From Thermoplasmata archaeon (GTDB lineage Archaea > Thermoplasmatota > Thermoplasmata > Thermoplasmatales > Thermoplasmataceae): 22,626 nt of DNA. Each line of letters begins with the position of its first letter. Position 1 is the first letter of the stretch. This document shows positions 15,427 through 22,582 of this stretch, piece by piece. The notes beneath the pieces are model-generated. The model made no database searches and was not told where the DNA came from. It saw only the letters and a program-made list of their open reading frames with translations. A program made the position numbers and the translations under genes. The stretch spans positions 1-22,626 of the forward strand of contig JAJZZZ010000005.1 in assembly GCA_021797265.1 (NCBI GenBank). The letters run 5' to 3'.

Positions 15427-16162
15427 TGCGTATAACTATGATTGCCGTGTCGTCGTTTCGCATCCTTCTGGAATTGATTTCCCTGGATATGAATCCCTTC
15501 ATTGCATGATCATTGCCCATTACTTCCAGGATTTCCTGTGGTTTACCATGCTCCATGATCCACTTTGATATGGCATCTGTTGCCAGTATAACGGTGCTGC
15601 CCGGGGCAATGGTGCCGGATGCAGTGGAATATTTTGGAAGTGACATCCTGACATTTGCAGGAATGGGGTTTCCCTTCCCACTCCATACCAGTGACGGAGT
15701 GTTTCCGAAATCAGAATACTGCTTCAGGGGAAAAGAATCCTCGATCTTGTTGCCCTTCAGGATAAACATGCAGGTGTCTCCAACAGAAACAGCTGAATAG
15801 CGGTATGATGACGCAAGGGGCCATGCCTGCATCAGAAGAAGGGTTGAGTGTGATCCCGATACGGATTTGTTGCGAAGGAACCATGGAAGCCCTGCCCACT
15901 GTATACCACCATACCAGTTCTTCCTGGCGGCTTTCATCACGCTTGAGAGGAGAGAATCCGGGCTGTCATCCAGCGAGAGATTTTCATCCATTGCAGCCTG
16001 TGTAAGGGATCTGGCCCAGATATCGGAAAAAATGGAGGAGCTGGCACCATCTGCCATGGCAAACTTCATCCTGGCAAGATCCCAGCTGTAAAAATCCTCA
16101 CAGTCCGTGGATCTGTTGCCAAGCTTGCTCATCCTGAAGCCCAGGACACGAATGCCGCTCAT
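15419..16162 (-). CDS. PP2C-type (PPM) protein phosphatase
   Basis: Protein of 247 residues with the metal-dependent PPM phosphatase motifs: CED at 21-23, ADGAS at 37-41, SVGDT at 126-130, ATDAISKW at 194-201, and NDDTAIIVI at 236-244. The aspartates D38, D196 and D237 are placed to bind the two metals. It would remove phosphate from Ser/Thr of proteins phosphorylated by the adjacent kinase. Its ATG overlaps the vWA stop (ATGA, 16159-16162), so the two are translated together. It resembles the phosphatase of TerY-P triads rather than stand-alone PP2C regulators. Substrates are unknown. Confidence 0.85.
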   Translation of the reverse strand: MSGIRVLGFRMSKLGNRSTDCEDFYSWDLARMKFAMADGASSSIFSDIWARSLTQAAMDENLSLDDSPDSLLSSVMKAARKNWYGGIQWAGLPWFLRNKSVSGSHSTLLLMQAWPLASSYRYSAVSVGDTCMFILKGNKIEDSFPLKQYSDFGNTPSLVWSGKGNPIPANVRMSLPKYSTASGTIAPGSTVILATDAISKWIMEHGKPQEILEVMGNDHAMKGFISREINSRRMRNDDTAIIVIRIM

Positions 16163-17004
16163 TGAAGATTTTCTGTAGGGGCTCTTGTTCCTATATCGAG
16201 CAGTTCCAGCAGTTCGTCAAGCCCGGCGTTGAATACGTATGCACGAGAATTGCTGTTCACATCAAGCGACCGCTCCTGTGCAATGCTCAGGAAGCTGTCC
16301 GGAAGGACACTTGACATATCGAAAAGCTGCTGTGCAAACTTGTCATCCCTTGGGAGGACAGCCTGATCTGCCGGGAACGCCAGTGGCTTTGCTCCTTTCA
16401 GTTCCGACAGGTGGCAGTTCCAGAGAAGCACCTTGCCGTCCGAAGTGCTCATTTCCATGATTTCCCTGGCAATCTTCAAGGGGTCTCCGTCGGTTGCCGC
16501 ACCGTCAGATATATTTATCACCACAGGCGGATAGGAATCCCTGTGCTCTGCGGACCAGTCATCGATCCATTCCTTTGCAAGCTGGAATGCCTTCACCATG
16601 GGTGTGTTGGAATTTGCAACAGGTTCAAACCACACTGGGAATTCAAATTCTGTTTCAACCTCATTTCCGTCTGGGTCGGTAACTTTCTCCGTCCTCTTTT
16701 CCATTCTCAGAGGGTTGGCAGCCAGCTTTGAAATTGGAACTATGTCGGCTTCCTTCAGCAGTGATGCAGCAGTATCAGCAGCTGCGCCATAGCCTATTAT
16801 CCCGATATCAAAATAATCCCTGACGCCGTCTGTTTTCGTGCACCGGTATATAAGCTCATAAATCTGCCTGTTTATGGCATCTGCAGCTTCCTGCGATTTT
16901 GATCTCAGGGTGCCGCCAAGTTTGTGGCTCATGGATCTGGACTGATCAACCATGAAAATGAACAGTCCCGGGTTTCGCCTGCTTATTTCAGATGTGTATG
17001 ACAT
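16159..17004 (-). CDS. von Willebrand factor A domain protein, TerY-like
   Basis: Protein of 281 residues, mostly a single vWA domain (about 12-210). The MIDAS metal site is complete: D20-x-S22-x-S24 (FMVDQSRSMS), T134 (NSNTPM) and D167 (NISDGAATDGD). The last 60 residues include a helix-rich tail (FDMSSVLPDSFLSIAQERS). There is no signal peptide, suggesting an intracellular protein-binding role, as for TerY. It is the first gene of the vWA-PP2C pair and has its own TATA box, which lies against the 3' end of the ArsR-like gene. Confidence 0.85.
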   Translation of the reverse strand: MSYTSEISRRNPGLFIFMVDQSRSMSHKLGGTLRSKSQEAADAINRQIYELIYRCTKTDGVRDYFDIGIIGYGAAADTAASLLKEADIVPISKLAANPLRMEKRTEKVTDPDGNEVETEFEFPVWFEPVANSNTPMVKAFQLAKEWIDDWSAEHRDSYPPVVINISDGAATDGDPLKIAREIMEMSTSDGKVLLWNCHLSELKGAKPLAFPADQAVLPRDDKFAQQLFDMSSVLPDSFLSIAQERSLDVNSNSRAYVFNAGLDELLELLDIGTRAPTENLQ

Positions 17005-17025
17005 GATCAGACGAAGCCTTTCTTC

Positions 17026-17036
17026 TAATAAATTTT
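17026..17036 (-). promoter_or_regulatory. TATA box of the vWA-phosphatase operon
   Basis: Minus strand AAAATTTATTA, centred about 26 bases before the vWA ATG at 17004. It ends two bases from the stop codon of the upstream regulator gene (17038). Confidence 0.5.
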
Positions 17037-17037
17037 G

Positions 17038-17670
17038 TCATTCCATCCTTTTTGCTCTATTGCGGCCGGATCTTTCGGGCTCCCGGGAATCCAAGAGACT
17101 CGGGATTCCCAGAATCACGTAAGTATTATCCCCGTCATCGTCCGGATTATCCTCAAATATCTTCATAAGGGCTTTCTCGTGATCAAGAAGTTTGCTGTAT
17201 GTTGCATCGGATATCCTGCCATAGCTCATGAGTATCCTGTCGCTCTGCAGGAACTCCTTGATTTTTGGTGATGTTTTTTCCGGAGACATCTGTATCTCCT
17301 GTGCCATGATCTGCAGATTCATTGACTGGGACAGAAGAAATGATACAACTATCTCCCTTGACTGATCGCCGGAAAGCGATTGCAGCCTCTTTTTCCAACT
17401 CTCGGAATCCAGCTCCTTAAACATGGATTCATTCAGTGTGTAATATTTCTCCACGTAATTCCTGTTGACAACTGCCTCCGGCTCATTTATGATTCCACTG
17501 CTTACAAGGTCCCCTATGGTCTGGTAGAGGTTTGATCGAGTTGTGCCAATAAGCTTTGACATCTGGGTCACCGTCATGCGCTTCCTGTGAACCAGGAGAG
17601 TGATGATTGAAAGTTTTGTCCGGTTGGATATTGCCGATATGAGTGTTTCAATCTGCTGATTCTGATCCAT
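17038..17670 (-). CDS. ArsR-like winged-helix transcriptional regulator
   Basis: Protein of 210 residues. The N-terminal 65 residues are an ArsR/TrmB-like winged helix (LISAISNRTKLSIITLLVHR; TVTQMSKLIGTTRSNLYQTIGDL), followed by a long helical C-terminal region with acidic segment DNPDDDGDN and a basic tail. No metal-binding cysteine set is evident, so a small organic ligand or protein partner is more likely than a metal. It diverges from an MFS exporter over a 51-base region that contains a perfect palindrome, the classic layout of a repressor controlling itself and an efflux pump. The ATG at 17670 is about 23 bases from the shared TATA-like box. Confidence 0.75.
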   Translation of the reverse strand: MDQNQQIETLISAISNRTKLSIITLLVHRKRMTVTQMSKLIGTTRSNLYQTIGDLVSSGIINEPEAVVNRNYVEKYYTLNESMFKELDSESWKKRLQSLSGDQSREIVVSFLLSQSMNLQIMAQEIQMSPEKTSPKIKEFLQSDRILMSYGRISDATYSKLLDHEKALMKIFEDNPDDDGDNTYVILGIPSLLDSREPERSGRNRAKRME

Positions 17671-17687
17671 CAGGAGACAAGTTTATC

Positions 17688-17697
17688 TATAAGTATA
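17688..17697. promoter_or_regulatory. Shared TATA-like box of the divergent regulator and MFS genes
   Basis: TATAAGTATA on the plus strand, TATACTTATA on the minus strand. It is about 29 bases before the MFS ATG (17722) and about 23 bases from the regulator ATG (17670), so one box could serve both directions. The same ten bases recur at 17707-17716. Confidence 0.45.
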
Positions 17698-17706
17698 AGC
17701 ATTACG

Positions 17707-17722
17707 TATAAGTATACTTATA
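17707..17722. promoter_or_regulatory. Perfect 16-base palindrome, probable operator
   Basis: TATAAGTATACTTATA reads the same on both strands and ends on the first base of the MFS start codon. Bound protein here would block transcription start of the exporter gene. The likely binder is the adjacent ArsR-like regulator; this is inference from position. Confidence 0.55.
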
Positions 17723-18924
17723 TGACTGATGATTACTTACACATAGAAAAAAGCAGACGCATATTCTACAGATTCCTTGTTGCCAGGAATCTGGCCAAGG
17801 CAAGCACGTTCCTGTTTTATGTCTACTTCATATGGGAACTTGTTGCCCGATTCCATTCTGTTTTCCTTGCAGGCCTTGTACCGGCTTTCTCGTTGCTGGG
17901 CTACCTAATAATAGTTGTTCCAGAAGGCCATATCCTGGACAGAAGGAACAGGAGCAGGGTTTTCTTCGTTGCAGATGCAATCCTTGTGATGGCCTACTCA
18001 CTTCTTTTCCTGGGTGACACCATTCTCATCATAATGGTGGTGGACCTCATATCGTCCCTGCTGGCCTGGGTGGCTTCTGATTCCCTGCAGGGCATGATAA
18101 AGAGCATCATGCCAGAGGATCAGTATGGAAAAGCAGTATCCATGAATCAGACCGGAACAGCAATTTCCGAAATACTGGGGATAATCGGGGGAGGGGCAAT
18201 GATCTATCTTGGGATGTTCTACCTACGGATCTTTCTTGTGGCTTTAGCTTTCTTTTCTGCCGCCCTCAGTTTTCCCATTGTTATGGAAAGAGCCGATACC
18301 CATGGGAAGAACTATGGCGAGGTGTTTGTTTTCATTCGTAAGATGGCTTTCCTGCTGATACTGAGCCTGATTCTCAATGGGCTGTTCATCTCACTTGATG
18401 TTTATGGTTCCGGGCTCATAAAGATAGTTCTGCATGCCCCTGCTTTCTACTATACCCTGTTCCTCCTGGGATTCCCCATTGGTTCGGTTTTCGGCGGCCT
18501 GCTGATCTCCATGGGAAAGATTTCATCCAAGCTTTCCTTAATGCTTGTCACTGTTGAGGTACTGTTGATTGGAGTCCTGCTACTGGCAGTGGCCATTGAT
18601 CCGGATGTCTTCATCGAACCATTGCTGACCCTGGCCATGGGTGTGGACGTCATAATCATAAATGTGCAGCTTTCCGCTTTCTCACTCAGAGTCATACCAA
18701 ATGATCTTACTGGAAGGTACAATTCAGTATCGGTCCTGTTCTCGGCAGGTGCCTCACCTGTAATGGCGCTGCTGTTTTCTGTGCTTTCCAGATTTATCTA
18801 TTTCCCGCTTGTGCTTGACGGAGCTGCAATAATTGCCATAGCAGTTGCACCTCTCACCTATTTTGCAATGAGATCCATGATGCGTGCATTCGGGGTAGAA
18901 AAAGAGGAGAGCACTGCAACTTGA
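17722..18924 (+). CDS. MFS transporter, probable exporter
   Basis: Membrane protein of 400 residues with about twelve hydrophobic spans in two halves. The loop after the second span has PEGHILDRRNRSRV, a version of the MFS motif GxLaDrxgrkxv. Similarity in pattern is to drug/siderophore-exporter-like MFS proteins, but the substrate is unknown. It starts at the edge of the palindromic operator and is divergent from an ArsR-like regulator, suggesting ligand-induced efflux. A C-terminal cytoplasmic tail of about 20 residues is charged. The ATG at 17722 would be leaderless. Confidence 0.82.
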   Translation: MTDDYLHIEKSRRIFYRFLVARNLAKASTFLFYVYFIWELVARFHSVFLAGLVPAFSLLGYLIIVVPEGHILDRRNRSRVFFVADAILVMAYSLLFLGDTILIIMVVDLISSLLAWVASDSLQGMIKSIMPEDQYGKAVSMNQTGTAISEILGIIGGGAMIYLGMFYLRIFLVALAFFSAALSFPIVMERADTHGKNYGEVFVFIRKMAFLLILSLILNGLFISLDVYGSGLIKIVLHAPAFYYTLFLLGFPIGSVFGGLLISMGKISSKLSLMLVTVEVLLIGVLLLAVAIDPDVFIEPLLTLAMGVDVIIINVQLSAFSLRVIPNDLTGRYNSVSVLFSAGASPVMALLFSVLSRFIYFPLVLDGAAIIAIAVAPLTYFAMRSMMRAFGVEKEESTAT

Positions 18925-18962
18925 TCAATTCCCTTAATGGTTCATGCCTGGCTGGTGTCCCA

Positions 18963-20102
18963 TCACCGTTTTGGTGAGGCACTCCCAGACACAAGTGACC
19001 TGGAATGCGAAGCGCTGACCAGGAATGTTGCAATCGACAATATTCCAAGTAGTATTATGAAATACATGGCATTGTCAATTCCATAGGAAGTGTCAATAAG
19101 GGTGAATATGAATACTCCGGCTATTCCAGCAACTGCTTTCCCCGAGTAGAGGATGCCATTGTTGGCGGTGGAATATTTTGAACCGTAAAGATCGCTTACA
19201 TGGGATGAATACAGGGTGAACAGCGATCCCCCGAACAGCGCAATAAGGACTGAAGCTACAAGTATTGAGATTTCTGTTCCGAGATAGGCCAGAAACGACC
19301 CAACCAGTATGAATATGAGAATGAAGATGATGGCCCTTGTCCTCCCTATGCCGTCTGATATCTTTCCAATAAATGGCCGTCCAATTCCGCTAATGAGGGG
19401 AAAAATTATTGTCACCAGCACCAGGTATGATATGCCAAATTTCAGGGAAAGGAAAAGCAAGAAGAACGAAAACAGCTGAAGTGGTGATCCTGCAAAGGAG
19501 TAGGATGAAAAGATCAGCCACCACCGCCCTTCCCTTATTACGCTGGCAGGTGATCTTCCACTCTTGGAGACGGGATAATTTACGTATCTTGATAGGAAAA
19601 GGAGTATCACCAGCATCAGTATCCCGATAATGAGCATAGGTAGCCGGAAGTTCTTGAAAATGAATATGAATGGATTTGCAAATACCGCACCAATTCCGAA
19701 ACCCATGCCAACAAATCCCGACGCAAAACCCCTGTTTCCCTCGTTCCACTTCAGGGCCATATTGACGGAAATACCGTAAAGAGAACCCTCCCCAACTGAC
19801 CCAAGGAGCCAGAAGAGGGCAAATTCCAAAACGTTCCTGGACTGGCTGGACATTATGAGACCTGCTCCTGAAATTATAAGTGAGACGATGTAAACCCTCC
19901 TTGGACCAATGTAATCTGCAAGAATGCCTGAGAATATCTGTGAGACCGATGATATGATTATGAACAGTGTGAAGACCAGGCTCAGGGTATATTTGTCTAT
20001 GCCTGACACAATTGGTAGTGTGAGTTCAAACGCATTCCATGAATACTGGAACACAGACGCGAACATCATGGTGATGAGACCTGTAGTCAGGTATCTGTTC
20101 AT
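18963..20102 (-). CDS. MFS transporter, OFA (oxalate/formate antiporter)-like
   Basis: Membrane protein of 379 residues from the ATG at 20102, with about twelve spans. The motif GILADYIGPRRVYI at about 56-69 and the phrase NMALKWNEGNRGFASGFVGMGFGIGA in the fourth to fifth span resemble OFA-type anion antiporters (WF..RRG.A.G...G.G.G). The second-half motif GKISDGIGRTRAI is also present. Substrate is unknown; a small carboxylate is plausible. The frame extends to a TTG at 20123, but a TATA box at 20122-20135 lies about 26 bases before the ATG at 20102. Confidence 0.8.
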   Translation of the reverse strand: MNRYLTTGLITMMFASVFQYSWNAFELTLPIVSGIDKYTLSLVFTLFIIISSVSQIFSGILADYIGPRRVYIVSLIISGAGLIMSSQSRNVLEFALFWLLGSVGEGSLYGISVNMALKWNEGNRGFASGFVGMGFGIGAVFANPFIFIFKNFRLPMLIIGILMLVILLFLSRYVNYPVSKSGRSPASVIREGRWWLIFSSYSFAGSPLQLFSFFLLFLSLKFGISYLVLVTIIFPLISGIGRPFIGKISDGIGRTRAIIFILIFILVGSFLAYLGTEISILVASVLIALFGGSLFTLYSSHVSDLYGSKYSTANNGILYSGKAVAGIAGVFIFTLIDTSYGIDNAMYFIILLGILSIATFLVSASHSRSLVSGSASPKR

Positions 20103-20121
20103 ATTTGGTACTGTATCTTTC

Positions 20122-20135
20122 AATTAATAATTAAA
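20122..20135 (-). promoter_or_regulatory. TATA region of the OFA-like transporter gene
   Basis: An AT-only stretch, TTTAATTATTAATT on the minus strand, centred about 26 bases before the ATG at 20102. Confidence 0.4.
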
Positions 20136-20286
20136 CAATTGATGAACATGTACAAGTCTAACTTAATGACCGGATAGATTGCGGGTTGAAATTACTGAAT
20201 GTTCAATCTGAAACTATTTCCGCTGAGCAGCGGGGAAACTTTTCTTTCTCATCTCCATTGACGTGGCCCTGTGATCCGAACCTTGA

Positions 20287-20293
20287 AGTATTT
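20287..20293 (+). promoter_or_regulatory. Weak TATA-like box of icd
   Basis: AGTATTT centred about 24 bases before the ATG at 20314. Less convincing than others in the window. Confidence 0.3.
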
Positions 20294-20313
20294 CTCTCCT
20301 TATCTGGGTTTCA

Positions 20314-21777
20314 ATGCAACATATTGAGCGAGAGGAATCTGCGACACCAATCACAGTCGCCTACGGGGATGGAATAGGCCCGGAAATAATGGATGCGACC
20401 CTTTCAATAATCAAGGCCGGCGGAGCTAAGCTGAAGATTGAACCCATACAGATAGGTGAATCTGTCTATCTGAAGGGGATTACATCTGGCATAGAGCAGT
20501 CCGCATGGGATTCATTGAGGCGAACCCGAGTATTTTTGAAGGCACCTATCACAACCCCTGAAGGAGGAGGCTTCAAGAGCCTGAACGTCACCATAAGGAA
20601 GACACTCGGGCTATATGCAAATGTCAGGCAGTGCCCTTCCTATGCACCATTTATATTCACCAAGCACCCGGACATGGACGTTGTAATAATCAGGGAAAAT
20701 GAAGAGGACCTCTATGGGGGTATTGAGCACAGGCAGACGGATGAGGTTGTACAGTGCCTCAAGCTAATATCAAGGCCCGGGTCCGAGAGGCTCATCAGGT
20801 ATGCCTTTGAATATGCAAGGAGATACGGACGGCATAAAGTAACCTGCTTTACGAAAGATAACATAATGAAAATGACCGACGGCTTATTCCACAAAGTCTT
20901 TGACGAAGTATCGAAAGAATACCCGGATATTAAGAGCGAACACTGGATAGTTGATATCGGCGCGGCAAAGCTTGCTGACACTCCTGAGGATTTTGATGTT
21001 GTTGTTCTTCCAAATCTTTACGGGGACATTCTTTCTGATGTGGCCGCTCAGATAGCTGGATCGGTTGGTCTTGCTGGAAGTGCCAATGTGGGGAATGGTA
21101 TTGCAATGTTTGAGGCTATACACGGGTCCGCTCCAAGGAGAGCAGGGCAGAATTTGGCGAATCCTTCAGGCCTGCTTCTTGCCGCAGTTCAGATGCTGGT
21201 CCACATAGGGCAGGGACAGGTTGCCGAGCGCGTGCATAATGCCTGGCTCAGGACAATTGAGGACGGAGTTCATACCTACGACATCTATGACCCTCAAATC
21301 TCAACTGAAAAGGTTGGCACCAGAGAGTTTGCCGAAGCTGTGATAAAAAGGTTGGGGCAGAAACCTGAAAAGTTGAAGCCAGTCAGCTACCCGGATAAGC
21401 TTCCACCTATTCAGATTACGCTTGCACCCCGGAAAAAACCAGATAAGAAACTTGTTGGCGTTGACGTGTTTCTCGACTGGCAGGGAAATCCGGAAGCACT
21501 TGGGAAGACCCTTGAGAATGTGGCAGGACCTGAGTTCTCACTAACAATGATCACAAACAGGGGAACCAAAGTATATCCAGGCGGAATGCCCGAGACTTTT
21601 TGCGTTGATCACTGGCGCTGCAGGTTCCAATCCTCGGGAACAGCAAAGACAGTATCTGATGAGGACGTACTTGCGCTGTTAACCCGACTGGTCAGGTCGG
21701 GGTATCCTCCCGTTAAAACTGAGGGTCTTTTCACGTTTGATGGGAAACCCGGGTTCTCTTTGGGCCAGGGGCAATAA
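20314..21777 (+). CDS. icd: Isocitrate dehydrogenase, long Thermus/alphaproteobacterial type
   Basis: Oxidative decarboxylation of isocitrate to 2-oxoglutarate in the citric acid cycle. Protein of 487 residues. The dehydrogenase domain (about 12-345) has YGDGIGPEIM, the substrate loop KSLNVTIRKTLGLYANVRQC, IIRENEEDLYGG, the metal aspartates in LPNLYGDILSDVAAQIAGS, and cofactor-site EAIHGSAPRRAGQ. After GQKPEKLKPVSYPDK an extra C-terminal domain of about 130 residues follows, characteristic of the Thermus thermophilus and Rickettsiales/alphaproteobacterial enzyme class rather than the usual archaeal one. I infer acquisition from bacteria, helped by its place beside an integrase remnant and tRNA. 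Cofactor is most likely NADP, by family. A hairpin terminator follows. Confidence 0.88.
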   Translation: MQHIEREESATPITVAYGDGIGPEIMDATLSIIKAGGAKLKIEPIQIGESVYLKGITSGIEQSAWDSLRRTRVFLKAPITTPEGGGFKSLNVTIRKTLGLYANVRQCPSYAPFIFTKHPDMDVVIIRENEEDLYGGIEHRQTDEVVQCLKLISRPGSERLIRYAFEYARRYGRHKVTCFTKDNIMKMTDGLFHKVFDEVSKEYPDIKSEHWIVDIGAAKLADTPEDFDVVVLPNLYGDILSDVAAQIAGSVGLAGSANVGNGIAMFEAIHGSAPRRAGQNLANPSGLLLAAVQMLVHIGQGQVAERVHNAWLRTIEDGVHTYDIYDPQISTEKVGTREFAEAVIKRLGQKPEKLKPVSYPDKLPPIQITLAPRKKPDKKLVGVDVFLDWQGNPEALGKTLENVAGPEFSLTMITNRGTKVYPGGMPETFCVDHWRCRFQSSGTAKTVSDEDVLALLTRLVRSGYPPVKTEGLFTFDGKPGFSLGQGQ

Positions 21778-21799
21778 ACCTTTTCAAGTCCATTTGATC

Positions 21800-21830
21800 T
21801 AAAGCCAATCAATCTGGCTTTACTTATTTT
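21800..21830 (+). terminator. Hairpin and T-rich tail after icd
   Basis: An eight-base inverted repeat, TAAAGCCA (21800-21807) and TGGCTTTA (21815-21822), encloses a seven-base loop and is followed by CTTATTTTT. It resembles an intrinsic terminator, 23 bases after the icd stop. Confidence 0.5.
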
Positions 21831-22177
21831 TGATAAAAGTATGCCACGCGATATGGAGCCTTTATATGCATCCAAAATGCTCAATTGCGTAAACTATTAG
21901 TGGAGATGATGAAACCCACGTGATACAAATGTTCCTTGCTGCCTAGGTACAAAGAAATCATGGAATTATGTAATATACACCAACGAATGAAGCGGGTTTT
22001 TCATTGGGGACAAAAGCCACGGAACAGTGGAAAAACCAGATTTTATATTGAGAAAAAAATGTACGTGCCTGCTCATTTTCAGCAAATTCGCCGGATTAAG
22101 ACCAAAACCTGTGTTTCACATGTTCCGCTGAATATAAAAAAGCTGTTTTCGCAAGATTTTGGGTTTCAAATTCTAAT
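21831..22177. other. Gene-poor stretch between icd and the integrase remnant
   Basis: No convincing intact gene. A TATA-like TTTATAT at about 21861-21867 precedes a short frame that stops after a dozen codons. A plus-strand frame from about 21936 to 22184 contains IKTKTCVSHVPLNIKKLFS near its end, which resembles the strand just before the catalytic half of tyrosine recombinases, but in a different frame from the downstream fragment. I read the stretch as decayed element DNA. Confidence 0.45.
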
Positions 22178-22582
22178 ATGTTGACTAGAGACAACATCCT
22201 GGAGACCTATGATTATATCCGCTCAATGGTGAAGAAGATAGGAATGAGAATCGGATTGCCTGAATTGCATCCGCACTCATTCAGACATTTCTACGGAACT
22301 TACCTGTACAGGAACACCAACCATCTGAGATTGGTACAAATCCTGTTGGGACATGCCCGCATTGAGACCACCACAATCTATGAAAATCTCATGACCAAAG
22401 AAGCAGCGGAAAAAGGAAAATCCGCTGTGGAAAAACTTTTTCGGGATGGTGAGGATTTGATCCTTGAGGTTCAAATTCCGGCGGGAGCCGTTCAAAACAA
22501 GTGGGAGCACTGGGATTCGAACCCAGATCTACGGGTCTCTTCCTGGTTCATAGTTCCAGTCACTCATCATGAATTCAGGTGA
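22178..22582 (+). pseudogene. Tyrosine recombinase (integrase) C-terminal fragment running into tRNA-Trp
   Basis: The 134-codon frame holds the catalytic C-terminal half of a phage-type integrase: H33-x2-R36 (LHPHSFRHFYGTYLY), H59 (LLGHARIETTT) and the nucleophile Y68 (IYENL). The N-terminal arm-binding and core-binding parts, including the first catalytic Arg, are missing. A possible upstream piece lies in another frame (to 22184), suggesting a frameshift near 22150-22177. From residue about 109 the frame merely reads the antisense of tRNA-Trp (HWDSNPDLR is the antisense T-arm), so the native end is probably near 22500. Such placement beside a tRNA 3' end marks an integration site; it is likely inactive. 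Confidence 0.7.

Noticed and set aside
22541..22563. A short hairpin (CTGG / CCAG) that at first looked like the anticodon arm of a tRNA-Met
   Set aside because: It cannot give a seven-base loop with T33 and a proper anticodon. The stem GCGGG/CCCGT with CTCCAGA gives a full tRNA-Trp and places this hairpin in the intron.
22502..22582. The peptide tail HWDSNPDLR of the integrase frame as a real protein domain
   Set aside because: It is the antisense translation of the tRNA T-arm, a common artefact when a frame runs through a tRNA gene.
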